A stretch of 64,000 nt of DNA from Mesorhizobium wenxiniae. Lineage in GTDB: Bacteria; Pseudomonadota; Alphaproteobacteria; Rhizobiales; Rhizobiaceae. Below the pieces are notes generated by a model. The model was not told the DNA's origin. It was given only the letters and a program-made list of their open reading frames with translations, and did no database searches. Below, in pieces: positions 8,196 through 17,482 of the stretch; the stretch's first letter is position 1, and the number at the start of each line of letters is the position of its first letter. The stretch lies in NCBI RefSeq assembly GCF_002284535.1, contig NZ_NPKH01000016.1:1-64000 (forward strand). Direction: 5' to 3'. The translations under genes were made by a program, and so were the position numbers.

Positions 8196-9587
8196 TCAGG
8201 CGGGCCCGAGATCGAAAACCCGCCCGGCATTGAGGATATTGTTCGGATCGAAAGCCGCTTTCAAGCGCCGCATGGCGGCGATCTCGGCATCGCTGCGCAC
8301 AAGGTGCAACCATTCCTTCTTGTCGAGGCCGATGCCATGCTCGGCCGAGACGCCGCCGCCGGCCGCAGCCACGCTGCGATAGACGATGTCGTATGCCGCC
8401 GCCGGATCCACCGTGCGGACCTGATAGTGCAGATTGCCATCGCCGAGATGGCCGAAGACGTAGATGTCGGCGTTGCGGTCAACGGCCTGGACCGCAGCTT
8501 CCGTTTCCCGCAGGAAAGTGCCCATTCTCGCCAGCGGGATGCTGACATCAACGCCGACCAGGCCTTTTATCGAAAACAGGAAGCGATTGGCGTCCTCTCG
8601 CACCGCCCACAGCGCGCGGAATTCGCGCGGCGACTGCGAGACCACCACGTCGTCGATCACGCCGTCCTCGACCGCCTGCATCAGCACATCGGCAAAACGT
8701 TCGCCGTCGCGGTCGGGCTCGCTGCCCTGTATCTCGGCCAGCACATAGACGGGCGAGCCGACGGGCAGCGGCGCCGGCGCATCCATGCCGGCGACCATGG
8801 CGCCATAGAGCGGCGCGAAATTCACTTCATAGGCCGAGAGCAGGGGTCCGAGCTTCTGCCTGAGCAGCGCAAGCAGCGCGATCGCCGCGTCGAGCGACGC
8901 AAGCGCGCAGAAGGCGTTGACCTCGGTGGCCGGCTTCGGGTGCAGCCGCAGGCAGGCGCGCGTGACGACGCCCAGCGTGCCTTCGCTGCCAATGAAGAGC
9001 TGGTTGAGATCATAGCCGGAATTGTCTTTGGACAAGCCCTTGAGCGACGTCAGGATGCTGCCATCGGCAAGTACCGCTTCCAGACCGAGCACCTGCGCGC
9101 GGTACATGCCGTAGCGCAGCACCCGGATACCGCCGGCATTGGTGGCGACATTGCCGCCGACCGTGGCCGTGCCGCGCGCGCCGATGTCGACGCCGAACAG
9201 CAAGCCGGCCGTATCGGCTGCGTCCTGCACCATCTGTAGTGGTGCGCCGGCCTCGGCGACGATCGTTGCCGCCTCGCGGTCGGGCGGCTCGATCGCCGTC
9301 ATGCGCTCCAGCGACAGCACCGCTTCGCCGGGCTGGATGCGAGCCGCACCGGCAAGCCCGGTTCGGCCACCCTGGACGACAAGCCTCTGCCGCGCCTCGT
9401 TGCACAGGCGCAGTATGTCCGACACCTCGCCGGTCCTGCACGGACGCAGCACGAACTCCGGCAGTGCGCCGGTCTTGCCGTCGGGATCTTCCCTGTAACG
9501 CGGTCCGGCCTCGTCGGCCGAAACGATCGCTGATCTGTCCAGCCGTTTTTCCAGCCGCGACAGGAGCTCGGCAACCTTCTGTGACAT
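8196..9587 (-). CDS. FAD-linked oxidase, GlcD/D-lactate dehydrogenase-like
   Basis: A 463-residue flavoprotein of the VAO/GlcD family. The FAD-binding (PCMH) domain covers about residues 35-215, with VVQGGRTGLAGAARI, GVDIGARGTATVGGNVATN, AGGIRVLRYGMYRAQVLGLE and GSEGTLGVVTRACLRL. The C-terminal substrate domain has FGHLGDGNLHYQVR, SAEHGIGLDKKEWL and a final block FDPNNILNAGRVF, as in D-2-hydroxyacid dehydrogenases. The start at 9587 (SQKVAELL) gives family length; the longer open frame upstream overlaps the VWA gene. The start is only 5 bp after the VWA stop, so it is probably the last gene of the MoxR/VWA operon. A D-lactate substrate is possible but cannot be shown. Confidence 0.88.
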   Translation of the reverse strand: MSQKVAELLSRLEKRLDRSAIVSADEAGPRYREDPDGKTGALPEFVLRPCRTGEVSDILRLCNEARQRLVVQGGRTGLAGAARIQPGEAVLSLERMTAIEPPDREAATIVAEAGAPLQMVQDAADTAGLLFGVDIGARGTATVGGNVATNAGGIRVLRYGMYRAQVLGLEAVLADGSILTSLKGLSKDNSGYDLNQLFIGSEGTLGVVTRACLRLHPKPATEVNAFCALASLDAAIALLALLRQKLGPLLSAYEVNFAPLYGAMVAGMDAPAPLPVGSPVYVLAEIQGSEPDRDGERFADVLMQAVEDGVIDDVVVSQSPREFRALWAVREDANRFLFSIKGLVGVDVSIPLARMGTFLRETEAAVQAVDRNADIYVFGHLGDGNLHYQVRTVDPAAAYDIVYRSVAAAGGGVSAEHGIGLDKKEWLHLVRSDAEIAAMRRLKAAFDPNNILNAGRVFDLGPA

Positions 9588-9592
9588 GGGGC

Positions 9593-10834
9593 TCACTCGT
9601 TCGCCCTGGGCGCTTCGGCCTCGGTGCGAACCAACTTGATGTCGGCTCCCGCCGCCCAGGCGCCGATATCTTCCCGGCGCAATGCCGCCGCCATCATGTC
9701 CGGAAACAAATCCGGCGTGCAGGCGAAGACCGGAATGCCAAGTGCGGCAACCGAACCTGCCATTGCCGGATCGTAGCCGGGCCGGCCTTGGTCGGTCAGT
9801 GCCAGAAGCACGACGACATTGACGCCGGATCGAACCAGCGCCGCCAGCCGCCGCAGCAACTCCTGGCCATTGCCGCCCTCGTAGAGGTCGGTGATCAGCA
9901 CCAGATGCGACTTGGTTGGCCGCTCGATACGGTCGGCGCAATAGGCGACGGCCTGGTTGATATCGGTGCCGCCGCCAAGCTGCACGCCGAACAGCACTTC
10001 GACGGGATCGCTGAGTTCTTCGGTAAGGTCGACGATGGCCGTATCGAAACAGACGAGCTTGGTGCGCACGACCGGCAGCGAGGCCATCACCGCCGCGAAG
10101 ATCGAGGCGTAGACCACCGAGCTCGCCATCGAGCCGGACTGGTCGACGCAGAGAACGACTTCGTCAAGATCGACCAGCCGGCGCTGCTTGCGCATGAAAC
10201 CAACCAGCTTCTCCGGCACGATGGTTTTGTGCTCGGGCTGGTAGTGGCGAAGGTTCGCCGAGATGGTGCGCTGCCAGTCGATATCGCGCGCACGCGGACG
10301 GTTGGTGCGCCTCGATCGGTCGAGCGCGCCGCGTATCGCCTCGGCGGTCTTCTGCTCCAGCTTCTGCATCAGCTTGGCGACAATGTCGGCGATGATCGTG
10401 CGGGCGATGTCCTTGGTCTTGGCCGGCATGACCGAGCGGAGCGAAATCAGGTCGGCGACCAGGTTGACGTCGGCCTCGATCGCCTTGAGGAACTCCGGCT
10501 CCATCAGCATCTGCTTCAGGTCCAGCCGTTCGAAAGCGTCCTTCTGGACAATCTGAACGACCTGCGCGGGAAAGAAGGACCTGATATCGCCCATCCATTG
10601 CGCAACGCGCGGTGCCGAACGGCCAAGCCCGCCACGCCGCTTGCGCGGGTCACTGGCCGCCGCGCTGGCACCATCGCCGTAGAGAGCATCGAGTGCCGCC
10701 GAAAGTCGTTTGTCGTCGCTGGAAAGTGCCGCCGACGCCTCGTCATCGGCGCCGATCGCCAGGCGCCAGCGGCGCTCCCCTCCGGCATCTGCAGTGAGTG
10801 GGCCGGGCCCGTTCATTTCGCCCTCGTCATCCAT
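9593..10834 (-). CDS. VWA (MIDAS) domain protein of a YehL-type MoxR system
   Basis: A 413-residue protein, YehP-like in context. The N-terminal half (about 1-190) is helical, with ARTIIADIVAKLMQKLEQKT. The VWA domain follows with a complete metal-ion-dependent adhesion site: VLCVDQSGSMASS (DxSxS, about residue 220), GGTDINQ (the Thr) and LITDLYEGG (the Asp). MoxR-associated VWA proteins typically bind substrates or adaptors in a metal-dependent way for the AAA+ partner. It overlaps the end of the DUF5682 gene by 8 bp. The ATG at 10832-10834 was chosen because the upstream extension is read in another frame as the preceding gene. Confidence 0.85.
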   Translation of the reverse strand: MDDEGEMNGPGPLTADAGGERRWRLAIGADDEASAALSSDDKRLSAALDALYGDGASAAASDPRKRRGGLGRSAPRVAQWMGDIRSFFPAQVVQIVQKDAFERLDLKQMLMEPEFLKAIEADVNLVADLISLRSVMPAKTKDIARTIIADIVAKLMQKLEQKTAEAIRGALDRSRRTNRPRARDIDWQRTISANLRHYQPEHKTIVPEKLVGFMRKQRRLVDLDEVVLCVDQSGSMASSVVYASIFAAVMASLPVVRTKLVCFDTAIVDLTEELSDPVEVLFGVQLGGGTDINQAVAYCADRIERPTKSHLVLITDLYEGGNGQELLRRLAALVRSGVNVVVLLALTDQGRPGYDPAMAGSVAALGIPVFACTPDLFPDMMAAALRREDIGAWAAGADIKLVRTEAEAPRANE

Positions 10835-13085
10835 TGCCGTTTCCTCCCGTGAGCAATGGTCCAAGCCGTTCCAGGTGTCGGCGCCATGCCTCGCCGCCAT
10901 CCGGCGTCGGCGTCAGGCCAGCCGGCAAGCGCGCGGCGCGGCCGAGAACCGCTTCGATCAGCCGCCGGCGCTCCATGCTGTCCAGATTGGAAAAGACGCG
11001 GCGCAGCAACGGCAGGTGCGCGATGAAAGCATCTTCGTCGAGAGATTTGAGCCAGGAATCGACCGCGCCGCGCAGACCTTCGTCATAGATCAGCCGTTGA
11101 CCGGCTGTGCTGAAGAAGCCCTCGAAGAACCCCGCCGCCTCGGCGACCGGCGTGCCCGGCGACAGGCGTCGCCCGAGCAGCCTGGCTGCGGCTTCGGCGG
11201 ACAGGCGGCCGGCCTCATAGAGCAGGTGCGCGGCGCATCCGGCCAGCAGCGCCGTCGCTCGCGACCCCTCCAGCACGGCAGCCAGCCCGTTGCGCCATCC
11301 GTTCAGCACGTCTTCCCCGGGCTCGACCAGCCTGATCGCCTCGTCGGCCTTGCGCATCGCGCTAGCCAGCGTCGCGGCGGCCTGCTCATCCAGGTCGCGT
11401 GCCGCATAGGGAAGCGCGATCGCACCTTCGACGATTAGCCGCTCCATCAGGCCGGAAAGCCGGTTCGTCTCCGTCTTGCGGGCCTCGCCGTAGCGGATGA
11501 TGTCGGCGAGCGGCGGCATCGAGGCCAGAATCTCCAGGCATTCACTGCTGCGCGCCGCGCGCGCCTCCAGGGCCCCGAGACCGGCCGTCGATGCTTCCGA
11601 CAGGCCTGCCGTGATGGCGCCCTGGACCAGTACCGCAAGAGTATCGAGGGTTGCTGCGGCTTCGATCATCTGGATCAGGCGGCCGTTGGCAGCCTTTTCG
11701 ATGGTCGGCCCGTAGATCAGGTTCTCCACCAGGCGAACGGCATATTCCGGCTCCCAGGCCAGGGTCCACCGCTCACGGAAGGTGCCACGGCTGCGACCGG
11801 CGTCCGTCAACTTGCCCCAATGCACACCAAGCACGTTCAGCCGATGCAGCAATGTCGAACGAAACAGCCCGCTGTCGCTTCGCAGGTCGACGGATAGTTC
11901 CCGCTCCAGCGCTTCAGGTTTCAGCCGCGCCGCCTTCTGGTTGCGCTGCAGATCCTCGATCAACGGCGCCAACGGCGTGTCGGGTGGAATTTCGCCGACG
12001 TCCGCACCTAGAAGCAGCTCGGCCTCGACCAGGGCCCACAGCAACGCTTCGCCATTGAACAGAGCCGCAATTGCGGCGTCGCGCAATTCCTCAAACCCGG
12101 GTTTCGGCCGCTCGCGAATCGCGGCGAGCGTGCGGGCGAGCCGCTCCGCTTCGATCAGCGAAGCGGTCGAGACCAGGTGACCCTTCACGCGCAGCACCGC
12201 TGCAATCATTGCAAGCCACAAGGTTGCTGCATCGCGCCGGCCGCGCGTGCGCCAGAGATGCTTGCACCAGCCGGGTGCGACGACGCCCGCGCCATAGCCG
12301 TAGCCCAGCGCCAGACGCGGTCCCGTCCACGGCGCCCATGTCATCGTGCTCTTGCGCCTTGCGATCCCCTTGAGCAGGGCTTGATCGTTTTTCTGCGGGT
12401 GTGTCGCCTGCAGTGCCGGCACATGCCACGCCCCGCAGACGACGGCGATAGGTCCGTCGAATTCCTTGCGCGCCGCAGCGATTTCGAGCCGCATATGCGC
12501 TTCGCGCTGGGCCTCGAACTCAGCGATCGAGCCTTCACCATCCCTCAGCGTCATCATCGCGTCGGAGATGGCCGCGAATATCGGGCCTGGTTCCGGATTC
12601 TGCTCGATGATGTCCGACCACCAGCTTTCGCCATCCTCATAGCCGGCGGCGCGGGCCAGCGTGCCTATCGGATCACGCCGATGCGGAGCCACATCATCAC
12701 GCTCGCTTGATTCCTTCGCTTCGTCAGCATCGACTTTTTCCGCGCCTTCGACCGCCGCTTCCGAGAAGCGCGCCGGCGACGGCAGGTCGATGAAGCGCAA
12801 CGCCGCCTTGTTGTCCACGGCCCAAAGCACCGCCTGATATTCCGGCGAAAACTCGGCGAACGGCCAAAAACTTGTCGAAGCCGGATCCTCCTCCCGATAG
12901 CAAAGCAGTGCTACCGGCGGCTGCATTTCCGGGCGGGCCAGCAACGGCAGCAGCGCGGAGGCGTCGATCGGCCCCTCGATCAGCACGGCGCCCGGCTGCA
13001 AATCCTGCAATGCCTGCACAAGGCTGTCGGCGGAACCCGGCCCGTGATGGCGTATGCCGAAATAGGCGACGTCGTTGTGCCCCAT
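10827..13085 (-). CDS. Large YehM/DUF5682-type protein of a MoxR/VWA operon
   Basis: A 752-residue protein that I take to be the DUF5682 (YehM-like) component. The start is distinctive: AYFGIRHHGPGSADSLVQAL, then PGAVLIEGPIDASALL. A His-rich GxRHHGPGS loop followed by an IEGP strand recalls the TraB/TIKI/ChaN/erythromycin-esterase fold, but that is my inference. The middle has IAVVCGAWHVPAL and the rest is long, Ala/Leu-rich and mostly helical. There is no signal peptide or membrane segment, so it is probably cytoplasmic. It is 6 bp after the AAA+ gene and 8 bp into the VWA gene, implying translational coupling. Biochemical function is unknown. Confidence 0.75.
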   Translation of the reverse strand: MGHNDVAYFGIRHHGPGSADSLVQALQDLQPGAVLIEGPIDASALLPLLARPEMQPPVALLCYREEDPASTSFWPFAEFSPEYQAVLWAVDNKAALRFIDLPSPARFSEAAVEGAEKVDADEAKESSERDDVAPHRRDPIGTLARAAGYEDGESWWSDIIEQNPEPGPIFAAISDAMMTLRDGEGSIAEFEAQREAHMRLEIAAARKEFDGPIAVVCGAWHVPALQATHPQKNDQALLKGIARRKSTMTWAPWTGPRLALGYGYGAGVVAPGWCKHLWRTRGRRDAATLWLAMIAAVLRVKGHLVSTASLIEAERLARTLAAIRERPKPGFEELRDAAIAALFNGEALLWALVEAELLLGADVGEIPPDTPLAPLIEDLQRNQKAARLKPEALERELSVDLRSDSGLFRSTLLHRLNVLGVHWGKLTDAGRSRGTFRERWTLAWEPEYAVRLVENLIYGPTIEKAANGRLIQMIEAAATLDTLAVLVQGAITAGLSEASTAGLGALEARAARSSECLEILASMPPLADIIRYGEARKTETNRLSGLMERLIVEGAIALPYAARDLDEQAAATLASAMRKADEAIRLVEPGEDVLNGWRNGLAAVLEGSRATALLAGCAAHLLYEAGRLSAEAAARLLGRRLSPGTPVAEAAGFFEGFFSTAGQRLIYDEGLRGAVDSWLKSLDEDAFIAHLPLLRRVFSNLDSMERRRLIEAVLGRAARLPAGLTPTPDGGEAWRRHLERLGPLLTGGNGNG

Positions 13086-13091
13086 GGCGCG

Positions 13092-14171
13092 TCAGATCGC
13101 TGCGTTCAAGGCCGCATAGTAGCCGGCATAGTCGGGCCGCTTCTTGAGCACTGTTTCCAGATATTCCTCAAGCACTGCCTTGTCCTGAACCGGGTCTTTC
13201 ACGATCGCGCCGACAAGGCTGGCGGCGAGACCTTCGGCGCCGAGCTTGCCGCTGTCGAACCACGCCGCCTGGCTCAGCCCGCCAACCATCGTCGCGATCG
13301 CCTCGGCGGTCGACAGCGAGCCCGAGGGCGTCTTCAGCGTCACCTTGCCGTCGGCGGTCGCACCGGCCCGCAATTCACGGAAGATGGTCAATACCCGGGC
13401 TATCTCCTCGCCGACATTTTTCGGCACCGGCAGGTCGAGCCCGCCGGCCATCTCATCGACCCGCTTGGAGACGATCGCCACCTCTTCAGCCATGTCTTCC
13501 GGCAATGGCAGAACCACGACATTGAAGCGACGCTTGAGTGCCGAGGAGAGTTCATTCACACCTTTGTCCCGATTGTTTGCCGTGGCAATGATGTTGAAGC
13601 CGCGCTGGGCATAGATCGATGTGTTGAATTCCGGGATCGGCATCATCTTTTCGGAAAGCACGGTGATCAGCGTGTCTTGCACGTCCGAGCCCATGCGCGT
13701 CAGTTCCTCGAGTCGGCAGAGCTTGCCGGTCTGCATGGCGCGGTAGAGCGGCGTCGGCACCAATGCTTCCTGGCTCGGGCCCTTTGCCAGAAGTTGCGCA
13801 TAGTTCCAGCCATAGCGGATCTGGTTCTCGTCGGTGCCGGCCGTGCACTGCACGATCAGCGTCGAGTCGCCCATGATGGCGGCGGCCAGATGTTCCGACA
13901 CCCAGGACTTGGCCGTTCCGGGAACGCCGAGCAGCAACAATGCGCGGTCGGTGGCGAGCGTTGCCACCGCGGTCTCCATCAATCGGCGGCGACCGACATA
14001 TTTTGGCGTTACCGGCGTGCCGTCGCCGGCCTTCCCGCCCAGCAGATAGGTCAGCACAGCCTGTGGCGAGAGGCTCCAGCCGGCAGGCTTTTGCCTGTCG
14101 TCACCGCGCGCCAGCGCCTGCAATTCAGAGGCATAGGCCTGCTCGACCGGGAGACGGATGGCAGCGTTCAT
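13092..14171 (-). CDS. MoxR-family AAA+ ATPase (YehL-like)
   Basis: A 359-residue AAA+ ATPase of the MoxR class. The Walker A motif is LLLGVPGTAKSWVSE (about residues 77-90). The Walker B-like block is CRLEELTRMGSDVQDTLITV, with EE where DE is usual. Sensor 1 is FNIIATANNRDKGVNEL, and the arginine finger and sensor region is LSSALKRRFNVVVLPLP. MoxR ATPases act as hexameric chaperone-like machines that work with VWA partners, here encoded two genes downstream. It is 18 bp after the HEAT-like gene and 6 bp before the DUF5682 gene. The neighbour set points to the YehL subgroup. Confidence 0.88.
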   Translation of the reverse strand: MNAAIRLPVEQAYASELQALARGDDRQKPAGWSLSPQAVLTYLLGGKAGDGTPVTPKYVGRRRLMETAVATLATDRALLLLGVPGTAKSWVSEHLAAAIMGDSTLIVQCTAGTDENQIRYGWNYAQLLAKGPSQEALVPTPLYRAMQTGKLCRLEELTRMGSDVQDTLITVLSEKMMPIPEFNTSIYAQRGFNIIATANNRDKGVNELSSALKRRFNVVVLPLPEDMAEEVAIVSKRVDEMAGGLDLPVPKNVGEEIARVLTIFRELRAGATADGKVTLKTPSGSLSTAEAIATMVGGLSQAAWFDSGKLGAEGLAASLVGAIVKDPVQDKAVLEEYLETVLKKRPDYAGYYAALNAAI

Positions 14172-14189
14172 ATCTATTCTCCGGATTGA

Positions 14190-15629
14190 TCATGGGTCGG
14201 TTCTAGACTGATGTTCGGCCAGCGCCGCGTTGAGACGCAGGACGCTGAGTGATGGGGCCGCGGGCGGCATGCCGGCTGCGACCACCTCGTCGATCAATTT
14301 TGCCGCTGTGGTCGCTGTGGCAAGAAAGCCAAGCGATTCCAGTATATCGTCGGCGCCCCGCCGCACGGCTTCGTCGTTTCCCGCAACGGCGGAACGCAAC
14401 CCCGCAAGAGCCGACCCATTCGAGAGATCGTCCCACTCCAGCCAGCCAGCATCAATGCCTTCCGCAAGATTGATCGCGCTGAGGTAATTTGCTTGCTTGA
14501 GGATCAGCCGGACGAGGGCTCGTTTTCTGCGACTGTCCAGGCGCGGCGTGAGGTGCAGTACGAACAGCGCCGGTTTGCCGCCATCCGCGACAAGTGTATC
14601 CGCCATCTGCGTCACCGCAGCGTCGCTGCCTGAAGCGGCGACCATTCGGGCGATTAGGATGTCAGCGTTGTTGTCGGTGCCGAATTGCCAGGCTCCTATG
14701 AATTCGGGTTCCGTAGTGCCGAACCGTGCGGCAAGGTCGACCAGATTGCAGGTCTCGAACAATTCGGCGCGGCGCTTTTCCTGCGCTGGGGATTTCAGTT
14801 TCGCCGGCGTGTAAGTTGTCCGGCGGCGGATGAAGCCGGATTTGCCTTCGCTGATGAAGGCGGCGAGTTCGACTGCGGGGTCATCCGCCCCGCCTTCGCT
14901 TAAGTGGCCGTGCTCTCCCAGCCTTGCCAGCAGCCGGCCAGCCAGTTCGCGCACCTTGCCGGACCTGTCGGCGGAGAGGCTTTTAAGGAACGGCGCGTCC
15001 TCAGGATTCAGGTCGACGCGCATGAGTTCGATGAGCGCAAGCCTGACCTCGGCCGGCTCGCCCGATGCCTTGGCCTCGATCAGCATTCGAGCCGAAGCCG
15101 ATTCCGTGCGTCGCATGTTTGCCAGCGCGATGCGTCGCGCGGCGGGATAGAATTCATCCCAATTTTCCGCCGTCAGTTTCTCTAGTGGGGCATGTCTCTC
15201 CCCGTCGAAGCTTGCTTGCCAGTCGATCCAGGGAGCGTAGACGTCCGGACTGTTCTGATCCGAGGGCATCCAGTCCATCGGATGGAGGACAAAGCCGCGG
15301 CTGGCGACAAGCGTCACCACGCGCGTCTTGCGTCTCGCGTCGACGGCGTGTTTCAGAGCGGCTCTCAACAGCGGCCGCAACCGCTCCGGCAGCATAGGGA
15401 GCGCAAGCCTGGGCAGCGGGGGACGGCGCTTGAGTGTCTTCGGCGCCGCAGGCCGCAGGGCGACGTCGAGCGCTTGTGCTGCGATTGCAAGGAGTCGGCG
15501 CTCCTGCTCGTCGGGACTTGCACCGCCGGCGATCGTCTTCCAGGCGGTCGGAGCCAGATCGAAAGCGGCGCCGCCGGTGATCCAGCAATCGCGCATTGTC
15601 GCCAGGCCTGTTTGCTCGCCCTCGTTCAC
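14190..15629 (-). CDS. HEAT-like helical protein (DUF5691-type) of the MoxR/VWA operon
   Basis: A 479-residue, predominantly helical protein rich in Leu, Ala and Arg. LALIELMRVDLNPEDAPFLKS and KVRELAGRLLARLGEHG look like HEAT-repeat helices, followed by a more mixed C-terminal half. From context (between a SWIM gene and a MoxR ATPase) I take it as the DUF5691 component, but I cannot verify the domain. It starts with a GTG that overlaps the SWIM stop as GTGA, so translation is probably coupled. A scaffold or adaptor role is a guess from the repeat-like structure. Confidence 0.65.
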   Translation of the reverse strand: MNEGEQTGLATMRDCWITGGAAFDLAPTAWKTIAGGASPDEQERRLLAIAAQALDVALRPAAPKTLKRRPPLPRLALPMLPERLRPLLRAALKHAVDARRKTRVVTLVASRGFVLHPMDWMPSDQNSPDVYAPWIDWQASFDGERHAPLEKLTAENWDEFYPAARRIALANMRRTESASARMLIEAKASGEPAEVRLALIELMRVDLNPEDAPFLKSLSADRSGKVRELAGRLLARLGEHGHLSEGGADDPAVELAAFISEGKSGFIRRRTTYTPAKLKSPAQEKRRAELFETCNLVDLAARFGTTEPEFIGAWQFGTDNNADILIARMVAASGSDAAVTQMADTLVADGGKPALFVLHLTPRLDSRRKRALVRLILKQANYLSAINLAEGIDAGWLEWDDLSNGSALAGLRSAVAGNDEAVRRGADDILESLGFLATATTAAKLIDEVVAAGMPPAAPSLSVLRLNAALAEHQSRTDP

Positions 15630-17026
15630 GACAGGTCAAGCCTCCCGAACCCGCTTTGCGCCGCCAGAAGGTCAAGCCGGGCGCCATCCCAGAGCGCTGC
15701 CGTGGCGGCAAGGTCGAGGCCGAGCAATGTTTGATTTACCGCGCCTGCGATGGGCAAGGCGATCCCTTGCGGATCATCCGCGGCCTGCCACCAGCCTGTG
15801 CCCCGGTCGTCGACCAGGATCGCACCAGGCGGCAGCATGAGAGGACAATCGGCAATCCAAGGTGCAGCATCCTGATAGGAAGCATGCGTGGCGAGTGGGT
15901 CCTTTGCAGCGCCGAAGCTGAAATCAGGCCACGCGCCGGATATCACTTCACCCATGCGCTCCGCCACCAGTGCGCGGAGCGGCTTGCGTGATGGATAGAA
16001 GACCAGCCGGGCATCGAAACGATCGCCCGGAGCAAAAGCGTTGGACCGGCGTCCGGCAGAAGCCGGAAAATAATCGAGCAGCACGGCAAATTGCGGGGTA
16101 GTGCTCTTCAGATCAAGCAGCCAGGTCGAATGGCTGACGAGACCGTCACGGCGGCTCTCGATCTTCTCGCCCAGAACTTCCCAGAAGCTTTCGACCTGTC
16201 TTGCATCGGGATTGGCCAGAACCTGTTCGCGGGTCTCAGACGTCGATACGAGGCGCTTCAGCTCGGGATCGTCAGGCGCCGACCGCCACGCCTTGGCCAG
16301 CAGCACAAGCTTGCCGAGCTCGCGGATCGCCGCATCCGGTCTTTCTTCGCTGCGTAGCGCCATCAGCCGCGATGGGATCTCGTCGATGCGACCGGCAAGC
16401 GCGGTTGCCTTCATGTCGACCAGCCGCGCAGCAATCCGGCGGCAACGGTCGCTGCTGCCGTCGATAAAACCCGAAAGGCCAAGCCGCAACTGGTCGGCGA
16501 TCCATTGGTCGAGTTCATCTAGCGCCGCCGACACTGCTTGTCGTGTGTCTTCCGCCCGCTTGCGCTGCGCTGCCTCACGACGCTCCACCGCCGCAACGTC
16601 TTCGACCGCGGCGCTCTGGTCCGTCCGTGCGGCTTCATCGATGCTCTTGGCTGCCGCGCCGGATGTCGATTGCGCTGGCGGTGGCGTCGTCTTCCTGCGC
16701 CGGCTGAGCCAGTCATTCACCCATTCCGGTATCGATTCAGCGGCTGCAAAACTGGCTGGCGCAGTGGCGGCAATCCACATCAGGGCCAGCGTGTGCTTGC
16801 ACGGGAATTTTCGCGATGGGCAGGTGCATTTGTAGCCGTGGTCGCCTGTGTCGATCACCACCCGATAAGGATTGGAGCCGGAGCCCTGGCATTCACCCCA
16901 GATGAGCGCCTGCTGCTCATTCTTTTCCAGCCGCGGCCAGCTCGATCGTTTGGTTAGCTTGGAGGCGGCGCTCAGCGACGCCTGATCGGGGGCAAGCGCC
17001 TCGATGGTCTTCAAATCGAATTCCAA
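15626..17026 (-). CDS. SWIM zinc-finger protein (YehQ-like)
   Basis: A 466-residue protein with a clear SWIM zinc finger near residues 65-80, YKCTCPSRKFPCKHTLAL (CxCx6CxH), which usually binds DNA or protein. It is followed by a Pro/Ala-rich linker (about 115-150) and a long helical region starting RREAAQRKRAEDTRQAV. The C-terminal 150 residues (ARLVFYPSRKPLRALVAERM, LPPGAILVDDRGTGWWQA) are mixed and family-specific. It is the first gene of the six-gene operon. The start appears to be TTG at 17024-17026, preceded by GAGGGGCG; no ATG gives a full-length protein. Function is unknown, as for E. coli YehQ. Confidence 0.8.
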   Translation of the reverse strand: MEFDLKTIEALAPDQASLSAASKLTKRSSWPRLEKNEQQALIWGECQGSGSNPYRVVIDTGDHGYKCTCPSRKFPCKHTLALMWIAATAPASFAAAESIPEWVNDWLSRRRKTTPPPAQSTSGAAAKSIDEAARTDQSAAVEDVAAVERREAAQRKRAEDTRQAVSAALDELDQWIADQLRLGLSGFIDGSSDRCRRIAARLVDMKATALAGRIDEIPSRLMALRSEERPDAAIRELGKLVLLAKAWRSAPDDPELKRLVSTSETREQVLANPDARQVESFWEVLGEKIESRRDGLVSHSTWLLDLKSTTPQFAVLLDYFPASAGRRSNAFAPGDRFDARLVFYPSRKPLRALVAERMGEVISGAWPDFSFGAAKDPLATHASYQDAAPWIADCPLMLPPGAILVDDRGTGWWQAADDPQGIALPIAGAVNQTLLGLDLAATAALWDGARLDLLAAQSGFGRLDLS

Positions 17027-17482
17027 GCCGCGCCCCTCGTGACTCGAACCAAACGCCTGTCGCCAGGATAGATAGCCGTTTGTGAAGAATTATTGTAGCT
17101 CTCGTGAAGCGAAGATCGATACTTCTCGATCTTATCTTATGCGGCCGAATTCACCTGATCCGCAAGCGCGGTCCACCGCCATTTCGGCAGGCAGAGGATT
17201 TTCAGCAAAACGGCGTTTGGCGTCGGCCAGCCCAGTTGTGCGCTCAGTGGACGGGAGCAAGTTAGCAACCCATGCAACTGGTTCGCTGGAGCGAGCCGTT
17301 CAGCCTTTGCCCTTCAGGTCGACAGGCCCGACACTTCAACGGGCGCTAACCTGCACGATCGCGCTCCAGCGGGCTGAATCTTTTTGGCGCCTTTTTGTGC
17401 GATTTGAACCGTGCGGTGCTTGACTCCTGCAACGCCTTGTGAAAAATTTTGCACCAGCTGATAAAAATATCTCAGGGCGGAA
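17027..17482. other. 456-bp intergenic region, divergent promoters
   Basis: This gap separates the SWIM-led operon (minus) from eryD (plus). I see no convincing gene: the one open frame on the plus strand has no family features and atypical composition. The part from 17430 to 17482 is A/T-rich and probably holds the eryD promoter, with a near-palindrome at 17439-17454. Confidence 0.5.
17439..17454. promoter_or_regulatory. Near-palindrome upstream of eryD
   Basis: GTGAAAAATTTTGCAC matches its own reverse complement at 14 of 16 positions and ends 28 bp before the eryD start codon. It lies in the A/T-rich promoter stretch, so it is a candidate site for autoregulation by the SorC-family protein encoded here. 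No second clean copy was found in the window. Confidence 0.35.
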
